Under the pieces are notes generated by a model that saw nothing but the letters and a program-made list of their open reading frames with translations, was not told where the DNA came from and ran no database searches. A stretch of 64,000 bases of DNA from Anoplopoma fimbria (taxonomy: Eukaryota > Chordata > Actinopteri > Perciformes > Anoplopomatidae): positions 1,095,002 to 1,159,001 of the forward strand of contig NC_072450.1 of the NCBI RefSeq assembly GCF_027596085.1, written 5' to 3'. The stretch's first letter is position 1, and every line of letters starts with the position of its first letter. Position numbers and translations under genes: made by a program. Of this stretch, positions 35,250 to 46,500 are shown piece by piece.

Positions 35250-35720
35250 TAATAGGGCTGTGGGTGGGGGGGCAGAGGGAGAACGAGTTTTGGATGAGTC
35301 CCATTTGCGGTGCATCATTACTCTCTGGCTGCTGGCTGCGTCCTCAGACAGGCTGATCTATAAATACATCGGGTCCAGACAAACAAACAGCCAATAGAAA
35401 AAGAGGAATAAATGTCAGAGAGCTGCGTGTTACTGTGAACGCGACGCCTCGTCAGTCTATACGTCGTTTAGAAAGCAGTCTGTTGGAGTCTTGGGAGGAG
35501 CTGTAGGGACGGTGAATGACGGATTGTGAAGTGAACGTGACGGTTTAAGATGGAAAAAGTGAAATCAATACGCAGAAAGTTGACAAAGAAAGAGTGAAAA
35601 GTAAAACTGTTTAAACAGACAACCTTTTTAGTTTTCCAAAGGCCAGTCCTGCTTAGCACCTCCCTGATATTTTAAATTCCCTTCAGATGACACAATGTCT
35701 TCTTCTGTGGTTTTTCACAA
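35246..35720. other. unannotated DNA
   Basis: No gene or repeat recognised. Confidence 0.4.
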
Positions 35721-35721
35721 C

Positions 35722-36167
35722 CTGCATTCTCTCTCCTGTCCACCAGGGGGCGACTCCTCTGGTTGTATAGAAGTCTATGAGAAAATGACTCTACTTCTCT
35801 CTTGATTTATTCCCTCAGTAAACATTGTAAACATGAGTTTATGGTCTCAATCTCTAGTTTCAAGTCTTCTTCAATACAGCATGATGTTCATTTAGTAAAT
35901 GATGCTCCATTTAGAGTCAAACAGACCATAAAGCAGGGGATGCTTTAGGGCGGGGCTACACACTGATTGACAGGTCGACACCAGAGACGTATACGGCGTC
36001 TCTACGTCACTCCTCCTCAGTCCATATATGGTCACTTCCTGTTCACTGGTTGCAAAAAAACAAGATGGCGACGGCCTAAATGCTGAACTCAAGGCTTCAA
36101 AATGTCCACAAATCAATGTGATGACTTCACGATGACTACGTCCACTTCTTTAATACAGTCTATGGTC
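35722..36167 (+). repeat. family A repeat, copy A7
   Basis: Starts abruptly at CCTGCATTCTCTCTCCTG without the head, continues through the CTCF core and the full body, and ends TTTAATACAGTCTATGG. It carries GTCGAC at 35974-35979 where most copies read GTCCAC, a change shared with copy A10. The CRE has decayed to TGACTTCA. Confidence 0.92.
35738..35754 (+). promoter_or_regulatory. CTCF-like motif in copy A7
   Basis: GTCCACCAGGGGGCGAC, plus strand. Confidence 0.55.
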
Positions 36168-36169
36168 AT

Positions 36170-36800
36170 ACTGTACTTAAGCCTGAAGCATCATTTATAC
36201 TGTATTTCTTCTCAGTGTATTTGAGAAGATACAAAAATGTAGTTGTTTTTTTTGTGCATATATTAATATATTTTATTCAAACTGTTGTTTTTTTCATGAG
36301 TACTTTCATACAGAATATTTTAAAACCTTTTATTTTCTGAACAAAGTCACTTTTTCTGAGCTTCCCACCGTGAATAAAGTCGTCAACCAATCACTATGTG
36401 AGGAACAGACATTTCAAAACCTACACTATAGTGTATAGAAGGCTCCATAGTCTGAACTAAGACAGAAAGGCAGCACAGACCAGATCCACTACTTCTGTCA
36501 ACAGGAACCTGGTAGTTTGTCCTCCGAATCCTTCAAACCTTTTTTTAGTAACTTGTCATCGCTGCCTTTATAAATAGTTTATTGTTGTTTATTTGTCTGT
36601 AGTCTTCTTGTGGATCATGAACCATCAGAAGATCTTCACCACCATTTTTACAACCCCGCCTCTCTTTAACTTCCATCAGTCGACTGAGCATTCAGCTAAG
36701 TAAAGCAGCTCCAGAGAGTAAAGAGAAGAGAGAGTTTCTCTTTGATCGCTCCTCTATTATATATAGATATTCTCCATCAGCTTGAGACAGAGAGGATAAA
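36170..36800. other. unannotated AT-rich DNA
   Basis: No gene recognised. Confidence 0.4.
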
Positions 36801-36806
36801 GACTTA

Positions 36807-36860
36807 GAGGAGACGAGGAGGAGACGAGGAGGAGACGAGGAGGAGACGAGGAGGAGACGA
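36807..36860 (+). repeat. 11-bp purine tandem repeat, five copies
   Basis: Unit GAGGAGACGAG, five near-perfect copies; the purine-rich strand is plus. Confidence 0.92.
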
Positions 36861-36992
36861 CTCCTCTCTCTCCCTCACATTAGGACAACCAGACCTCCAT
36901 CAGGCCTCCAGCAGCTTGTTTCCCTTCCACTTCCTGCTGCTCCTCATATTACCAGATCAATAGATGTGTAGCAGAACACAGCAGGATGCTAC

Positions 36993-36998
36993 TACACA

Positions 36999-37065
<67 letters not shown>

Positions 37066-37078
37066 ACACACACATACA
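36993..37078 (+). repeat. (CA)n microsatellite with CATA interruptions
   Basis: About 40 CA units with three CATA breaks. Confidence 0.97.
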
Positions 37079-37289
37079 CAGAAACACACAAATGAATATC
37101 AATCATAACATGGATGGTCTAATTCTCACTGATGATATTGACATGTTTAGTTTATAAAACATTTTTCAAGTGTTTCCATGTGGGCACAACAGGACGTTGA
37201 ACAGACGTGTTTCCATGGTGATGAATCCCTGTCATGGAGTCATCACTTTATGGAGGGAGTCATGCCCCCCCATCAACAATGGAGTCTAG

Positions 37290-37600
37290 ACTCTGGAAGC
37301 AGGAGACAACCTCTGGTTCTGAAAAGTGAAGTCAAAGCTTCCTGTCTTAAAGCTGCATTCTCTCTCCTGTCCACCAGGGGGCGACTCCTCTGGTTGTATA
37401 GAAGTCTATGAGAAAATGACTCTACTTCTCTCTTGATTTATTCCCTCAGTAAACATTGTAAACATGAGTTTATGGTCTCAATCTCTAGTTTCAAGTCTTC
37501 TTCAATACAGCATGATGTTCATTTAGTAAATGATGGTAACTTCTGTCCATTGGTTGCAGAAAAACAACATGGTCTAAGGGTAGAAGTGAAGGTGAAGATC
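37290..37600 (+). repeat. family A repeat, copy A8 (internally deleted)
   Basis: The head (ACAACCTCTGGTTCTGAAAAG) and body run to TTTAGTAAATGATG at 37536, then jump to GTAACTTCTGTCCATTGG, which is the region near the tail. About 140 bases of the body, including GGGCGGGGC, are missing. The CTCF core is intact. Confidence 0.9.
37369..37385 (+). promoter_or_regulatory. CTCF-like motif in copy A8
   Basis: GTCCACCAGGGGGCGAC, plus strand, about 1.6 kb downstream of the A7 site in the same orientation. Confidence 0.55.
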
Positions 37601-38188
<588 letters not shown>

Positions 38189-38294
38189 ACATTAAGTTTC
38201 ATCAAAGAGAGATTAAATGTAGAGAACAGCAGCAGAGATCAAAAAACGTATGTAGGAAGTCAGATTTATAGCAGCATCGACCACCCCCACTGTT

Positions 38295-38397
<103 letters not shown>

Positions 38398-38544
38398 AGG
38401 GAGTATTGGTACTAAAGGGGGAGGAATGCTTATAGGAGGTTTTTTTCTGCAGACTGCTGACAGAAAGCTGTTATCATCAAAATCAGGCCATAACATCCAG
38501 AAGAAAATCACAACGAGACGAACCAGAGAGCGACACACACAGAA

Positions 38545-38546
<2 letters not shown>

Positions 38547-38594
<48 letters not shown>
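38547..38594 (+). repeat. (CA)n microsatellite
   Basis: About 24 uninterrupted units, opposite in sense to the TG tract 150 bases upstream. Confidence 0.97.
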
Positions 38595-38596
<2 letters not shown>

Positions 38597-38712
38597 GTAA
38601 AAAATCCCATCCTGCTTTTCTGCGCATGTCAGCAGGTGACAGAGGGAGGAGACGGAGGTCACAGTGGGCTCATCAACCTGACAATTTCCTCCAGGTAAGC
38701 AGTTTTACACAC

Positions 38713-38714
<2 letters not shown>

Positions 38715-38801
<87 letters not shown>
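38715..38801 (+). repeat. (CA)n microsatellite
   Basis: About 43 uninterrupted units. Confidence 0.98.
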
Positions 38802-38803
<2 letters not shown>

Positions 38804-39238
38804 AAGACATGTGTAGATGAGGTATATCAGTGTCGTCCCTCTTGGGCTGCAACAAACAATTATCTTTTCAATTAGATTTTATCTCCAATTAATTGTTACT
38901 ATTTATAACTTCCTATTAACAATAAAATAATTAAAGTTACTGCAATGTGATGTCGTAAAAATGTGCATTTTGTTTTACCTGCAGTCTTTAAGTCTTCGAA
39001 TTATAATAAAAAGAAACAGAGAAAAATATAAAATCTTGAATTTCAAAAGGATGTGTTCTTTTACTTTACATTTAAAATGTTTTTCTTTTAGCAATAACGT
39101 CAGATTCATTTTTTGTCCACTAAAAAAATCAATTTATCTTGTAATCTTTCCAACAACACACTGAGAAGTTTAAAACATTAAATGAACCAGAACTTTTCTC
39201 ATATATGAAATCATTTTTCTCTCTGTCCCTGATTGCAG
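38802..39238. other. unannotated AT-rich DNA
   Basis: No gene recognised; it ends in a good splice acceptor (see next entry). Confidence 0.4.
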
Positions 39239-39420
39239 TTACACATCGGCGGTGTAATATTCATAAAAGCTGTTCCACCTGCTGTCTGGTGGCTGTGTTT
39301 TTTTTATATTCTGGGAAGAAGTCCAAGGTTAAGAAGAAGATTCATCACTTAGAGGAAGACGAGCTGATGCAGAGGAAGGCAACCGGGTCGAGCCAAAACC
39401 GGAGTGAAACATCGCTGTGA
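39239..39420 (+). CDS. candidate terminal exon, possible membrane-protein tail
   Basis: A strong acceptor, TTTTTCTCTCTGTCCCTGATTGCAG ending at 39238 (tract not quoted further), opens a frame of about 60 residues to TGA at 39418-39420. It reads a Cys-rich hydrophobic stretch (CSTCCLVAVFFLYSG), then a basic KKSKVKKK block, an acidic HLEEDELMQRK segment and a polar end. This could be a short membrane segment followed by a cytoplasmic tail. A donor-like CCGAG|GTGAGA lies 17 bases after the stop. I recognise no family and see no partner exon within several kilobases, so chance remains a strong alternative. Confidence 0.2.
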
Positions 39421-40055
39421 TGAAAAAAACCTCCGAGGTGAGAAAAGAGAACGAGGAGACGAACACCTGGACGGGTGTTATGGTCGTCTGCTGGTTCATC
39501 CTTACAGTCAGCACTCTGGAGACCAGACCAGTTCTTACACTGGGAAAACCAGTTCTTTATGGAGCGTTAAATATGAAATGTTTATTTCCAACGGTTCTGT
39601 CCTCTGTTCACTTTAATATGAATTTATTTCTATTGATAATAATTTGTTTTATTCAGACTGGTTCCCACTGAAGAGAAAACATACGTTTAAGTGATTTCTG
39701 TTAACCTAGTTTTAGTAGTTTATTGCAGAAAAAAAGGAAAATTAATGTTTTCTTTTAATAATTAGGAAAAGTATCCTCTCATAAAGATAAATAGTTTCTA
39801 GAAAAAAATCCTGGGTTTACATAGTTTTCCCACATTATGAATATGTCTGGTGCTCGTCCACCATTCAGATGTTTGTAGGCGTCAATAAGAACGGAGACTT
39901 TGTCCTCCTACAGCCACGAAACCCAGGAAACAGAAACAACAACCATTTCATTGTCATATTTCTCTGATGGTTGTGAAAAATATAAATTAAGCTGCATATA
40001 GGAAACAGTAACGCCCCCCCGGCCTTCACCTGCAAAATGTAATGAAAAGAGGAAG
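39421..40055. other. unannotated DNA
   Basis: No gene recognised. Confidence 0.4.
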
Positions 40056-40059
40056 ATAT

Positions 40060-40125
40060 AAATGACTACAAAGAAACATCAGAGAACTACAAAACAACAA
40101 CAAAGAGTCACTAAACAACCACAAC
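40060..40125 (-). repeat. short piece of the ACAAAGAGAC-type minisatellite
   Basis: ATGACTACAAAGAAACATC, AACAACAAAGAGTCACTAA and ACAACCACAAC match the units at 5216-5570. Confidence 0.55.
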
Positions 40126-40293
40126 ACTTCATTTAGAAGGACGTCCCACTTCCTTCAATGCATCTCAAGGATCGAAGATTCTTGCTGGAGCGATACGCGA
40201 GGAAACACCAGTGTGTCCTCTGCATAGAGTATTTTCTGCACTCACTGACGTCTCTTTTAAAATAACGACCCAGAGGATGTATGAGTACAGTTC

Positions 40294-40296
<3 letters not shown>

Positions 40297-40338
<42 letters not shown>

Positions 40339-40354
40339 ATATTATATATATATA
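40297..40354. repeat. (AT)n microsatellite
   Basis: About 20 AT units then ATCTATATT and a second short AT run. Confidence 0.95.
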
Positions 40355-40384
40355 ATGCTCTCATGTTCTGTGTTATGCCGTGTA

Positions 40385-40408
40385 TCTCTCTCTCTCTCTC
40401 TCTCTCTC
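40385..40408 (+). repeat. (TC)12 microsatellite
   Basis: Twelve uninterrupted TC units. Confidence 0.95.
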
Positions 40409-40409
40409 A

Positions 40410-43400
40410 CTGTGGTGTATGTGGAGGATTTTCTTTTCTTTCATTTTATTGAGTAGCTAAGGTTAGTTTTCCTTCAGTTCTTCTGTTTATTGTTTTTGCT
40501 GTTAGCTCTCCCTGAAGATGCAAGTTTTAAATAAACTTGGCTGCATATTTACGGTTGCTTGTTGTTCTTGGGAGCTGAGAAGAGGGGAAGTCTCACTGCT
40601 CATGTTGCGTCCGGCTGTAACACAAATATGTCAAACTTGTTAAACCCTCCTCTATCCTGGCATCTCTTTCTCGCCTCCACTCACATCTTCTGTTGGCGGT
40701 ACTAAGACGCGAGGAAAGGAATTGAGGAGGTACAAACTGGGAAAAATGGAAGGGACCTTATGTCTATACAGCTTCTCCCTTTCATAATTCATCATCATGT
40801 GAAAAACATCGTCTGTATATGCAGTTTATCCGTTTGTCTGAACTTCACCTCCACCTCCTTCATGGACGCAGAATGAAGTCCTCGTTCTGCAGATAGAGTC
40901 CACTTCCTGTGAAAGTCCCCACTCTCTGATTGTTCAGTGTTTCTGACGCGTTGACCTCCGCTCCTCTTCATCACGCCCTCACAATGGAGCCTCGCTTTGT
41001 ACTAACGGAAAATCAATTAGCTTTAATCCGGAGGACAAATGTAGTTCTTCATATTTTCCACCTGACAGAGCTCCTAAATGGATTTTCTTTGCCTGTGACA
41101 CTGACGTCGTCTATTTTAAAGTCTATTTCAGGGCAACAATGAACACAGGAGATGAGGGTGGTGGTAACATGACATGCCATTCTTCACCCACGCTCCCATT
41201 TAGATCCTCCAAATGAGAATCTGTTTCCTAACAATGGGATCTATTCTTCATGGCGGAGACGGAGACGTGATAATTCCATAACAGAGCTGCAGCCCGGCTC
41301 TATCTTTAGTCCTGGAGTCCTTGATTAAAAATGGAAAGGTGCCACTCAATGGCGACAATGAGAAAGTGGAACACGCTTCAAACACAATAGAAGAAGAAGT
41401 AGAGGGGGGGTGCAGATTAATTGCTGAATTTGGTGCCGTGAACTGTGTCACTCATTGTCTGAGCTACAATGAAATGTGCCTCCGACACAAATGGAATCCA
41501 TTTTCCAGCCGACATTGATTGTCTCTTCTTCATTATTACACTTTTTGTTTTATATTTTTTAACCATCCTGTCTCGTTGTAATTCAATTTATTTTTAAAGG
41601 CGACACACGGAGTCCTTCACTCTCAATGAATCCCAGATTCTGAAGAGAAGCTCAGTCTGATTGTTTGGTTTAACGCGTGCCGACCGGCTAAACAAAATAA
41701 TCATATGGAAGTCAGGATTTAAAGTGTGTGTTTCCTTGTTTTGTTTGAGCCTTCTTTTTTGTATAATTAATTTGCACGTCAACATATTTTTTCTAAATTT
41801 AGTTTTTGTCATGAATACTTTGTTTTTTCCTGTTCCTGTTTTTTGGACAGATGATTTCTATATGCTGTTCAGAAACTTTAGATTTTGAGCTTTAAAAAAT
41901 AATTTAATTGAATTTAATTGAAAATTGTGAACCGAGTACGTCTTTAATTTGGCAAATAAAATTGAGATTTTTTTTCTTTCACAATAAAAGCCCTAGACTA
42001 ATTCACTGTAATGGTTTACCATAGGAAACTCAATAAAACATTTTACAACAGTTTCTCTCGGACAGACTGTCAAACTGCTGAATTTACTAAATGAATCGTT
42101 GTGTTATTCATTCACACCATTTGGTGACAGCAGGCTGGTTTATCAGACACTAAACACTGCACAGTGCTTCATTACACTACGAGAGAGAAATTCATCGTTC
42201 ATGTTAGAAAGAAATCCACCAGAAATGAGCTCCGAGTTTGTCGGGGTTTAACTTTCTTGCTCAGCGACCTTTGGTCTTTGTGGTGGAGACGACTGCCTTT
42301 GCACGTTGGAAGTGAAACCATGGTAACTTTCAAAACTGTGTTCTTCACTGAACACCAGGACATCTGTAAAGAACGTGATCATCTGACCTTATATTGAGTG
42401 AAAGCTCAACTAACACAAGCAAATCTTCATGTGAGTGCGACTATAAAATACAACTTTACTGTGTCTCTCAGCTCCAAGCCCATTGGTTCCTACTGAAGAC
42501 ACAAACGTTTCATGAATCTATACTAGTTTCTATCAAACAAACAGAAGGAAATCCTCATTTGGTGCTCTATAGTGAATATATGTGTGTGGGTTGGAGTCAG
42601 AATAAACTACAGTGTGTTTCTAAAGGAACAACAATAGGGTTCATTTATGTGTTTTAATGGAGCTCTATCAGATATCATGCTTTGAAACACACATCACTTG
42701 TTAGTAGATACGTTGTTTTACATGTGTATTTCTGCTCTAATCCATTTCTTCAAGATGCAGGAGATGTTGGTAGTCGTCTTTGTTGCTTTTGTGAAATGAC
42801 GACCACGCAGTTAAAAAACAAAGACAGCGACGCTCACATCCAGACGACACATCACGTCCCTCCTCTTCCTCCTCAGATAACAGGATTGTCTGTCATTACG
42901 GCGTGGAATGATTTTGTAATCTACCAGGCATGGACCGAGACAGGACGACGGATAAATCCTCCCAATCCACTCAGGAGCTGCCCTCGTCCCCAATTCAATT
43001 AATCACCACAGGCTTTGGACAAACACATGAAACAGTGAATAGGAAATCATCTGTCTCTTTAAAGAGACAGAGGAGATGCTAGCTTGGGTGCTAACAAGTA
43101 AAAGGTTTCTTTCAACTATACCGTTTATATTCTGTTACAAACAAGATATTTAAAATCCTCTCCAGTGAAACATGAATCTGCTCAGCAGCTCAGCAGGGGA
43201 TGTTATCTTCCAAGAGGACGTTCACACTCATTATTCTAACAGCAGTGCAGACTTCCACTTCCTTTACCTCACAGCTCACTGACAGATCGGTTCCCATGAG
43301 GAACCCAGTGGGTCATAATTCACTCGACCGCTGCTGAAGAACAGGAGAGTCATTTTAACAGCAATCGGCTGTGAAACGGCTCAATAATAGATATTCAGAT

Positions 43401-44178
43401 CTTTGACTGCTACAATTTGGAGCCATAGCGTTCATAACTTCTTCATCCTCAAAGTGGTTTTGAGACTTCAGGAAATGCATCACAGCCGGAGCAGGTCTGA
43501 TCAACTCCGACAGGAAAATGTGTGAAATGAATTAACTGAAGGTCAATGTTTCTGCAGCTGCTCAGACTGTAAGAAATCCCCGTTAATCATGGGATCTGCA
43601 AGTTAAATCATCCCACTTGAAAATCACTTAAATAATCAGGTTGCTGTATAAACTGAACTGCATTGACACTTGAATTAATCGTTCTAATCAGATTTTTTAT
43701 TATTTATTTCATTCTGTTTTTGTTTGTCTTTTAAATGGTAAACTGAATCTTGAATTGCTTTAAAGTATTAATGCTGTACAAACAAGTTAGGATGAGGTAA
43801 AGTTGAAAAATATAAGATGCAGTTTAACAAATGTGCAGGTTTTAGACTGAGATAAAAGTCTGACTTTTAGTTTCATTTCAGGACATTTTGAGGAACTAGT
43901 CCTTCTACCCATATATCCATTATTTATCAATGTTCTGGGTACCAGTTCATTGACCCAACTTCCTCCACAGTGTAATGGGTTTGAGTTCCTTCAAATAAAA
44001 CTAATTTTGGCAGCTTGTATCCACAATCACATTCATTCTGTCATTAGTCAGAGCTCATGAGAGGAGGTGAGAGGTGGGAAGTAGATCATCAATCACCTTC
44101 ATGCTCAGCTCCGTCTTCATCATGTGAGTCCACCGATTCAGCTGTTCATCTAAACCTGACAGATTTGAGTTATTGACA
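40410..44178. other. unannotated DNA
   Basis: 3.8 kb with no recognised gene or element. Open frames at 42164-43002 lack splice context. Confidence 0.45.
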
Positions 44179-44179
44179 A

Positions 44180-44735
44180 TGCTTTGAGTAGAAACAGGTC
44201 AAAGCTTCCTGTGTTAAAGCTGCGTTCTCTCTCCACCAGGGGGCGACTCCTCTGGTTGTATAGAAGTCTATGAGAAAATGACTCTACTTCTCTCTTGATT
44301 TATTCCCTCAGTAAACATTGTAAACATGAGTTTATGGTCTCAATCTCTAGTTTCAAGTCTTCTTCAATACAGCATGATGTTCATTTAGTAAATGATGCTC
44401 CATTTAGAGTCAAACAGACCATAAAGCAGGGGATGCTTTAGGGCGGGGCTACACACTGATTGACAGGTGTCTGCCACAGCATTCTCCGGTCCGGGAGTTA
44501 TCCTTGTTTTGGTCTTAAAACTTTAACCCTTTCACAGTAAGTTAATTGGCACATTTTGTCCCCTAAAAAGGTATTATTCAGCATTCAGTTGTACTTAGCT
44601 CCACCCTCTCCTGCAACTTCTGGTAGCAAAAAAGCAAGATGGTGATCGCTTAAAATGCTGAACTTGAGGCCTAAAAACAAAGTCCACAAACCAGTGAGTG
44701 ACGACATGCTGACGACATCCACATCTTACCACATA
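44180..44735 (+). repeat. family A repeat, copy A9 (internally rearranged)
   Basis: The head and body are normal to GGGCGGGGCTACACACTGATTGACAGGT (ending 44468; quoted in part), then about 150 bases of unrelated sequence (44469-44615) replace the CATATATGGTCAC region. A tail fragment follows from AGCAAAAAAGCAAGATGG to GACGACATCCACATCTT. The CTCF core is kept, but its upstream flank is shortened (TCTCTCTCCACCAGG). Confidence 0.88.
44231..44247 (+). promoter_or_regulatory. CTCF-like motif in copy A9
   Basis: CTCCACCAGGGGGCGAC, core identical to the other copies with one upstream base changed. Confidence 0.5.
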
Positions 44736-44744
44736 AATACTAAT

Positions 44745-44815
44745 GTTAGCATGCTAAGGTGCTAGTCTGAGCAAACTGAGCCTAACTGCAGCTGAGCTTG
44801 ATGGTAAAGACTAAA
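44745..44815 (+). repeat. family C fragment
   Basis: AATGTTAGCATGCTAAGGTGC and CTGCAGCTGAGCTTGATGGTAA match the middle of family C. It abuts the A9 tail. Confidence 0.5.
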
Positions 44816-45570
44816 AAACAATACAGGTAGAAGATAAAAGTTACAACATGTTCTCAGTTACAGTTCTTACCTCTCTGAAAAGGAAAGTGTTCTCTCTCTT
44901 TTTCATCTACGGAGCAGTTTAGTTCTTGGTGTTTAATGAACATGACAGCCTCATAGGGCAGCTCGCACGGCGGTGGACAGTTAGTCATGATAATTGCTTT
45001 TCTGAATTTAGATTAAGCAAGCAGTCACCCATCTTGATCACACCATTAAATAGCTGTGGAGAGTAAAACTGCCTCTGTGATTCCTCCCGACCACCATCCA
45101 CTGGTGAGGCTTGTTTTTCTTCCCTCTGCTGATCCCAGTGTAATTGTCTTAGAGTCCCAGTTTCCACTTTGAGGTCAAAGAAACACTAATTATTCTGTCA
45201 CATTGAGCCTTTTGCATGTGGAATAAACTGATTCTTGATGCATTTTCTTTTCTTGACCGTGTGGAAATAAAACAGCTTATAAATAAGGGTTCAAACTGTT
45301 TTTTCCTGAAAGTGTCAGGTTCTACCCAGAACCATTTGCTTCTGAAGACCCATTTTTTTTTAAGAAAGAGCTTCACAAGGGTTTGTTTGTGAGACCAAAG
45401 GTTCCATTTAGGACCCTTTTCATCCAAAGAACCCTGTCTGGAAGAAAGATTTCTTCAAGGATTGTTAAATCATGGGTGTTTAAAGATCCTCCCAGACCAC
45501 ACCCCCTCAAACACTGTGATTGTGAACTATGAATGTTCTGGGTTGCAGTGCACTACCACAGCCCTGACTT
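44816..45570. other. unannotated DNA
   Basis: No gene. From about 45290 scattered GGTTC/GAACC words foreshadow the array that follows. Confidence 0.4.
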
Positions 45571-45573
45571 TAG

Positions 45574-45890
45574 GGTTCTAGATAAAACCCTTGGAATATA
45601 CAATTTTAATCAGTAGAACCACTTGGATGGGTTCTTGATCAAACCCTTGAAATCTAAAAAGGATTCTCCATAGACCCACTGGGTTCAAGATCAAAATCTT
45701 GGATTATAAAATGGTTCTCAGTAGAACCAGTGTGGTGGCTTCAAGATGAAATCCTTGGAACATAAAAGGGTTCTTGGTAGAACCACCAGCGTGGGTTCTA
45801 GATTAAATCATTGCAATAAAAAAGTGTTCTCGGTAGTTCTAGAAAAAACTTGGAATATTAAAGGGTTCTTTGTATAACCCCCTTGTTTTC
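45574..45890 (+). repeat. diverged minisatellite, about six units of about 55 bp
   Basis: Units begin at about 45574, 45630, 45682, 45737, 45794 and 45834. Each reads approximately GGTTCTAGATNAAANCCTTGG, an AT-rich middle, then GGGTTCTCAGTAGAACCA. Both GGTTCT and its complement AGAACC occur in every full unit, so each can fold on itself. GGTTCT words continue to about 46065. Confidence 0.8.
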
Positions 45891-46065
45891 AAAAGGATAG
45901 AACTTCAAGAGAGCGTTCTGGGTGGAAACCTCGACCGATGGTTCTTGGAGCCATATCACTGTGTTTTAAGAAGAAACCAGGTGGAACTTTCATAAAAGGG
46001 TCCATCAGGAACCAAAAAGGGTTCTCCTATGAGGACAAGCCAAAGAACCCTATATGGTTCTAGTT

Positions 46066-46290
46066 AGCACCTTTACTTCTCTGAGTCTACGTAAAACAAA
46101 CAGATTTGATCTGCCGTGTTGTGTGTGTGAACAGAAATAAAAACATGTTTGTCAGTAAATGTCATGCAGCAATACATGTTTAAATCCAAATAACTCTGAG
46201 GTCGAGTGTGACTACTTCTATCCGGATAGATGGAGCTATGTGAGTCTCTGTTCTTCTCTTCCTCTCACAAACAGAGAGAGAGATCGAGTG
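46066..46290. other. unannotated DNA
   Basis: No gene recognised. Confidence 0.35.
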
Positions 46291-46500
46291 GAGGAGGAAG
46301 AGGAGGAGTGGAACGGAGAGAGAGGCGAGGCGCCCCGGGGGAAATCGCCTCGCATCGGCTGTGCTGACAACACGCTGCTGCCGAGATTAACTCTGTGAAA
46401 CGCCGTGGAGAACATCCCTCCCCTGCACCTCTCCACGGGCCATTAATCTGAGACGACACGCCGAAGACGGAGAGGCGGAGGGTGTGGTGACGGCTGCGAC
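46290..46500. other. CpG-rich patch
   Basis: About 210 bases unusually rich in CpG (GGCGAGGCGCCCCGGGGG and GACGACACGCCGAAGACGG) in an otherwise CpG-poor window. No TATA box or adjacent exon is visible. Could be a small CpG island, an enhancer, or a degraded coding remnant. Confidence 0.35.
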
